Under the pieces are notes generated by a model. It was given only the letters and a program-made list of their open reading frames with translations, did no database searches and was not told where the DNA came from. This document shows positions 60,112 to 64,000 of a stretch of DNA of 64,000 nt, piece after piece. The DNA is taken from assembly GCF_013033515.1 (NCBI RefSeq), contig NZ_WQEG01000003.1, positions 186,001-250,000 on the forward strand, given 5' to 3'. Position 1 is the stretch's first letter, and every line of letters starts with the position of its first letter. A program made the translations under genes and the position numbers. The stretch is from Ruegeria sp. HKCCA6707. Lineage in GTDB: Bacteria > Pseudomonadota > Alphaproteobacteria > Rhodobacterales > Rhodobacteraceae.

Positions 60112-61194
60112 TTAGCCGCGAACGCGGTCGCGCTGCGCGGTGTAGGCACCCGACGACAGGTTCTGCCAACCCGACGACGCGGCCATCGAAGTCATTGCAC
60201 TGTCGTGGATTTTCTTGAACAGCTCGTCGCCCATGTTCTCGTCCAGAACTTCCTGGCTTGCGGCACCGAACGCATCCCAGACCGAATCCGGGAATTCCAG
60301 AACCTTCACACCACCGGCTTGCAGACGCTGCAGCGCTGCACCGTTATTGGCCAGGAATTGCGCCAGGTTCCACTGGTGCGCTTCACCAGCTGCGATCTCG
60401 ATGATCTTTTGCTGGGCCGGTGTCAGCTCTTCAAACACGTCGCGGTTTGTCGCCAGCGACAGACCTGCGCCCGGCTCGTGGAAGCCCGCAGTGTAGTAGG
60501 TCTTGGTGATTTCCTGGAAGCCCGCTTTTTCGTCGGCCCAGGGACCAATCCACTCGGTTCCGTCTATCGCACCGGACGACAGCGCCTGATACACTTCCGA
60601 GCCCGGAATGTTCTGAACCGATGCGCCCAGTTTACCCAGCGCCTGACCACCCAGACCCGGCATACGGAACTTCAGACCCTGGAAGTCTTCGGGGCTGTTG
60701 ATCTCTTTTGAGTACCAGCCACCCGCCTGAGCACCGGTGTTCCCTGCAATGAACGATTTCAGACCAAAGATCTGGCCCAGTTCATCATGCAGTTCCATAC
60801 CACCATCGTGATAGTACCAGTTTACCAGTTCTTGCGCGGTCATACCGAACGGAACGGCTGTAAAGAACGCATAACCCGGGTGCTGACCTACAAAGTAATA
60901 GTCAGCGGCGTGATACATGTCGGCTTGACCGGATGACACGGCGTCGAAAACTTCGAACGCGCCAACCAGTTCACCGGCAGCTTTGATTTCAACCGTCAGG
61001 CTGCCATCCGACATCGCGTTGATGCTGTCGGCGCAACGCTGAGCGCTGTCAAACACGCCTGCCAGACCACGACCCCACGAGGTCACCATGGTCAGTTTGC
61101 GATTGCCCTGCGCATAAGCCGGAGCTGCCAGCGTGGTGGCCGCAGCCGCCGAGCCGCCCAGTGCAGATGTTTTCAGAAATGAACGACGATCCAT
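60112..61194 (-). CDS. dctP: TRAP transporter substrate-binding protein (2-oxoacid-type, Tat-exported)
   Basis: ATG 61194 (MDRRSFLKTSALGGSAAAATTLAAPAYAQ) carries a twin-arginine signal with RRSFLK and a cut after AYAQ; it follows GGGGAGGAAC. The mature protein shows the TakP-like binding-site region GTEWIGPWADEKAGFQ, where TakP contacts pyruvate and Na+ (family knowledge), plus KFRMPGLGGQALGKLG (the conserved Arg). The ligand is probably a 2-oxo acid such as pyruvate or 2-oxobutyrate. The operon dctP-dctQ-dctM is divergent from a two-component system. Confidence 0.9.
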   Translation of the reverse strand: MDRRSFLKTSALGGSAAAATTLAAPAYAQGNRKLTMVTSWGRGLAGVFDSAQRCADSINAMSDGSLTVEIKAAGELVGAFEVFDAVSSGQADMYHAADYYFVGQHPGYAFFTAVPFGMTAQELVNWYYHDGGMELHDELGQIFGLKSFIAGNTGAQAGGWYSKEINSPEDFQGLKFRMPGLGGQALGKLGASVQNIPGSEVYQALSSGAIDGTEWIGPWADEKAGFQEITKTYYTAGFHEPGAGLSLATNRDVFEELTPAQQKIIEIAAGEAHQWNLAQFLANNGAALQRLQAGGVKVLEFPDSVWDAFGAASQEVLDENMGDELFKKIHDSAMTSMAASSGWQNLSSGAYTAQRDRVRG

Positions 61195-61223
61195 ATGAGT
61201 GTTCCTCCCCTGCATATTCAAAT

Positions 61224-61309
61224 ACCCGGCAAATCACCGGGTCAGTCGAGTTCAGTGCCCGTCACCCTAATGCGGCAGAAATTTATGTGAATACCTACTA
61301 CTGCGTAGG
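61224..61309. promoter_or_regulatory. Two inverted repeats in the divergent TRAP / two-component intergenic region
   Basis: ACCCGG-N7-CCGGGT (61224-61242) lies 30 bp upstream of dctP, and CCTAC-N6-GTAGG (61294-61309) lies 100 bp upstream of dctP and 136 bp before the kinase start. The second resembles dimeric LuxR/NarL-type response-regulator sites. The adjacent response regulator is a plausible binder (inference). Confidence 0.42.
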
Positions 61310-61444
61310 CGAGTGGCTTTTTTCGGCTCATTTGGGTCAATTCTGGGCAGATTTGATCTGCAACGCAGGGCTCGCCCAAGCGCTGGCTGCAAAATACGCC
61401 CAATCTTTTTGCAATTTCAGCCCGTCTTGCGTATCGATTCGTCC

Positions 61445-62878
61445 ATGGGCGGATTGCGAAACCTCATCACGTTGACCTATGCGCAGAAACTGTCGCTGGT
61501 GGCAGCGCTGCCATTGCTTTTGGCGGTTGCTGCGATTGCGCTTGTCGTGGCCTATGAGTCCCGCGCCACCGCGGAAAGCGAAATCCAAGCGCTTGAGGCA
61601 CGCCTGATCGAAGCCAAGCAAGAGGAGTTACGCAATTACGTCACACAGGCCCGCAACGGCTTTGCCTATATCTACGGGCGCGCAGCACCTGATGATGATA
61701 TTGCCAAAAACCTGGTAACCCAAATCCTGTCGGCCATGATCTATGGAAAGGACGGGTTCTTCTTTGTCTATGACTATGATGGCACCAATCTGGTCAGTCC
61801 GCGCCAGACCGAGTTTATCAACCGCAATTGGGAAGGCCTGACCGATGCGGATGGAACGCCGATTGTCGATGAATTCATCCGCCTCGCCCGCCAGGGGGCC
61901 GGTTGGCACAGCTTCATGTGGCAAAAGCCCTCGACCGGGGAAGAGGCGCAGATGATCGCCTATGTGGTTGGATTGCAGGATTGGCGGTGGGCCGTGGGCA
62001 CCGGTGTTTTCATCGACGATATCGTGGCAACAGTTGCCAATGCGCGCGCCGAGGTCGAGGCGCGGGTACAGCGCACCTTCCGCTATATCGGCGCTATTGT
62101 TCTGGCCGCCGTGCTGATCGTGTTTGCCTCGGGGATGCTGCTCAATATCCGGGAAAGACGACTTGCAGATGCGCGGCTCAAGGAACTGACCCAGCGGGTT
62201 TTCGATGCGCAAGAAGAGGAACGCGGCCGGGTTGCCCGCGAATTGCATGACGGGATCAGCCAGATTCTGGTGGGTGTGCGCTATGCGCTGGACAATGCGC
62301 GCCGTCGGCTGACGCGGGGCGATGAGGCTGGTGCACAGGATCCGCTGGAAAAAGGCATCGACAATCTGGGCACCGCCATTTCCGAGGTGCGTCGCATCAG
62401 CCGCGACCTGCGCCCGGGCGTGCTTGACGATCTGGGCCTTGGCCCCGCGCTCAAGGCGCTGACCGATGATTTCCGCGAGCGCACGGGAATTGAAACCGAA
62501 TTCTCGACCGTTGTGTTCCGTAACCGACTGGATCAGGACAGCAAAATCGCGCTCTACCGTATCGCGCAAGAGGCGCTGACCAATATCGAACGTCACTCGG
62601 GCGCCACCCGCGTGACCATTGATCTGCGCGGCCACACTAAGGGCGCGACCATGCGCATCACCGACAACGGGCGCGGTCTGCCCAGCGATCGCAGCAGCGT
62701 CGGCACCGGGATCGGGCTGCGCAACATGCAGGAACGGATCGAGCAGCTTGACGGGTCGTTGCGTATTCTGTCATCACGCGGCGCGCAAAGCGGTACGGTG
62801 ATCGAAGCGAGCCTGCCGCTGAGCCACCTGCTCTCGCCGCAGGATGACGCAACTCCCAAGCGAAAGGCCAGCCCCTGA
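61445..62878 (+). CDS. NarL-type sensor histidine kinase with periplasmic Cache domain
   Basis: ATG 61445 (MGGLRNLITLTYAQKLSLVAALPLLLAVAAIALVVAYESR) gives 477 residues; the upstream frame to 61313 is not supported. A membrane helix (12-37) is followed by an extracytoplasmic Cache domain (GKDGFFFVYDYDGTNLVSPRQTEFINRNWEG; WAVGTGVFIDDI), a second helix (YIGAIVLAAVLIVFASGMLL), a HisKA_3 dimerisation helix with the phospho-acceptor His in RVARELHDGISQILVGVRYAL, and an ATPase lid (ADNGRGLPSD; GTGIGLRNMQERI). It probably senses a small organic acid and signals to the next gene, which it overlaps by 1 bp. Confidence 0.92.
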   Translation: MGGLRNLITLTYAQKLSLVAALPLLLAVAAIALVVAYESRATAESEIQALEARLIEAKQEELRNYVTQARNGFAYIYGRAAPDDDIAKNLVTQILSAMIYGKDGFFFVYDYDGTNLVSPRQTEFINRNWEGLTDADGTPIVDEFIRLARQGAGWHSFMWQKPSTGEEAQMIAYVVGLQDWRWAVGTGVFIDDIVATVANARAEVEARVQRTFRYIGAIVLAAVLIVFASGMLLNIRERRLADARLKELTQRVFDAQEEERGRVARELHDGISQILVGVRYALDNARRRLTRGDEAGAQDPLEKGIDNLGTAISEVRRISRDLRPGVLDDLGLGPALKALTDDFRERTGIETEFSTVVFRNRLDQDSKIALYRIAQEALTNIERHSGATRVTIDLRGHTKGATMRITDNGRGLPSDRSSVGTGIGLRNMQERIEQLDGSLRILSSRGAQSGTVIEASLPLSHLLSPQDDATPKRKASP

Positions 62879-63522
62879 TGTCCGATCCCATCCGCGTGCT
62901 AATCGTCGATGACCACCCGATGGTGGCCGAAGGTATCCAGTCACTGCTGGAAAGCTATGACGAAATCGAAGTGGTCGGCACGCTCCATAATGGTCAAGAG
63001 GCCGTGGATCAGGTTCTGCGTCTGAACCCGCATGTAATCCTGATGGATCTGAACATGCCCGGCCTCGGCGGGCTCAGCGCCACCGAGATGATCCTCGAAC
63101 GCCTGCCAGATACCCGCGTTCTGATCCTGTCCATGCATGACAGCCCCGAATATATCTCGACCGCGCTCAGTCATGGCGCGCGGGGATATGTGCTCAAAGA
63201 TGTGCCGACAGATGAAATCAAACAAGCGATCGACGCGGTCATGCAGGGCGAGCAATATCTCTGCACCGGGGCTCGTGGTTCGTTGCAACCCAAACAGGAT
63301 GACACGCGCGAGGCGCTGACCGGGCGTGAACAGACCATCCTGCTGGAACTGGCCCAGGGCAAATCCAACAAAGAGGTGGCCCAGGCGTTGGAGATCTCGG
63401 TGCGCACTGTCGAAACCCACCGCAAGAACATCAAACGCAAACTGGGCATTTCTTCAACCGCGGGCCTTACCCGCTATGCGCTGGAACATGGCATGCTGCA
63501 GGGCACCGGTCACAATTTCTGA
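62878..63522 (+). CDS. Response regulator with LuxR-type output (NarL family)
   Basis: The 214-residue protein has a receiver domain (IRVLIVDDHPMVAEGI with the acidic pair; VILMDLNMPGLGG with phospho-acceptor Asp59; GYVLKDVPTDEI with Lys) and a GerE/LuxR HTH (ALTGREQTILLELAQGKSNKEVAQALEISVRTVETHRKNIKRKLG). It overlaps the kinase stop by one base, so they form one operon. It probably activates the divergent dctP operon, binding the inverted repeats between the two. Confidence 0.95.
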   Translation: MSDPIRVLIVDDHPMVAEGIQSLLESYDEIEVVGTLHNGQEAVDQVLRLNPHVILMDLNMPGLGGLSATEMILERLPDTRVLILSMHDSPEYISTALSHGARGYVLKDVPTDEIKQAIDAVMQGEQYLCTGARGSLQPKQDDTREALTGREQTILLELAQGKSNKEVAQALEISVRTVETHRKNIKRKLGISSTAGLTRYALEHGMLQGTGHNF

Positions 63523-63524
63523 CC

Positions 63525-63543
63525 GCAGCGCGGAACGCGCTGC
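63525..63543. repeat. Inverted repeat GCAGCGCG-GAA-CGCGCTGC
   Basis: Perfect 8-bp arms with a 3-nt loop, beginning 2 bp after the response regulator stop. There is no T-run, so it may be a weak transcript end or an mRNA-stabilising hairpin. Confidence 0.5.
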
Positions 63544-63596
63544 CTGGCCCAACAAGAGAAGACGCGCCGCAGGCGTGTCGCCGATGAGCGGGAGAC

Positions 63597-63983
63597 CTAG
63601 CTTTCCGCGCTCTGAATACCCTCGCCAAAAAACACCAAAGCTCCGTCCTCATCCAGAACATGAAACTCCCGCTGCATGTACGGCTGGTCAAACGGGGCAC
63701 GCACGCGGGTTTCGGGCAGGTCGTCCAAGCCCGGACGCAGGCTTTCGTACAATTCATCGATGCCTTCGACGTCGATATAAAAGGAGTGTTCATCCCCCAG
63801 CGGTTTGCCATCAGCACGCGGCGGGCATTCCAGCAATCGGATCGCCACCGCGCCATGACGCAAGAACGCGTAATTGTCTTGCCGGAATGTGCAGGTGAAC
63901 CCCAACCGATCGCAGTAGAACCGGATCTGCCGCTCCAGCGATGCGCAAAGGACAAAAGGGGTGAGTTGCAAAAGCTGCGCCAC
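63597..63983 (-). CDS. VOC family protein (glyoxalase/bleomycin-resistance fold), GTG start
   Basis: The 128-residue protein is one VOC module: TPFVLCASLERQIRFYCDRLGFTCTFRQDNYAFLRHGAVAIRLLECPP, then EHSFYIDVEGIDELYESLRPGLDDLPETRVRAPFDQPYMQREFHVLDEDGALVFFGEGI. The GTG at 63983 is the first start in the frame within the window; an upstream start beyond the edge is possible. No reaction can be assigned. It reads opposite to the response regulator. Confidence 0.75.
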   Translation of the reverse strand: MAQLLQLTPFVLCASLERQIRFYCDRLGFTCTFRQDNYAFLRHGAVAIRLLECPPRADGKPLGDEHSFYIDVEGIDELYESLRPGLDDLPETRVRAPFDQPYMQREFHVLDEDGALVFFGEGIQSAES

Positions 63984-64000
63984 AGAAAGCCTCCAAGCTG

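Overview
The window looks like chromosomal DNA of a marine alphaproteobacterium of the Rhodobacteraceae (Roseobacter group). The evidence is the gene orders anmK|tyrS, DUF177-rpmF-plsX-fabH-ihfA-merR and dgt|erpA, an ornithine-lipid acyltransferase, a DUF2852 and a DUF2927 protein, a TRAP transporter, and GC-rich coding DNA. The genus is an inference; no 16S gene is present.

Layout. Bases 3-260 hold the end of a DUF4157 (injection-system-cargo type) protein. anmK follows on the minus strand. tyrS should be its divergent neighbour, but about 12.1 kb of lower-GC DNA (1607-13721) has been inserted into the first codons of tyrS. The insertion is bounded by a perfect 36-bp direct repeat made of tyrS codons 3-14. 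Next to the left repeat is a dead tyrosine recombinase (one in-frame stop, catalytic domain lost), then a truncated MFS transporter and a short-chain dehydrogenase. The rest of the island is mostly plus-strand genes for small lipoproteins, tiny membrane proteins and secreted enzymes: an S33 hydrolase, a phosphatase-like protein lacking its catalytic arginine, a secreted protein with kinase-like motifs, a metallophosphoesterase, a DUF4956 membrane protein and a SdiA-regulated propeller. Two small families occur twice in the island, so it carries an internally duplicated envelope-protein module. This is the best candidate for an undescribed system.

From 13.7 kb the sequence is mostly core chromosome: tyrS, a polymorphic-toxin-like gene, a glycine-rich secreted protein, an SDR, an acetyltransferase, an ABC-F ATPase, olsB, bamE, the fatty acid/ribosome cluster, tRNA-Pro(GGG), a dCTP deaminase, the scpB-scpA-nagZ-SPOR-argS run, dgt and erpA. 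An accessory-looking set at 34.8-40.2 kb joins a SAM-cyclase-ATPase-TPR protein, a DUF4242 protein and a flavin oxidase. Then come xthA, a flavin monooxygenase, dksA, a MoxR/DUF2927/VWA set, a peroxiredoxin-like protein, an M48 protease, a PIN protein, an rRNA methyltransferase, glnE, DUF2852, RDD and the leucyltransferase bpt.

The right end (56.7-63.5 kb) is a tripartite TRAP transporter operon (dctP-dctQ-dctM, minus strand) of the 2-oxoacid-binding type, divergent from a NarL-type sensor kinase and response regulator that probably control it.
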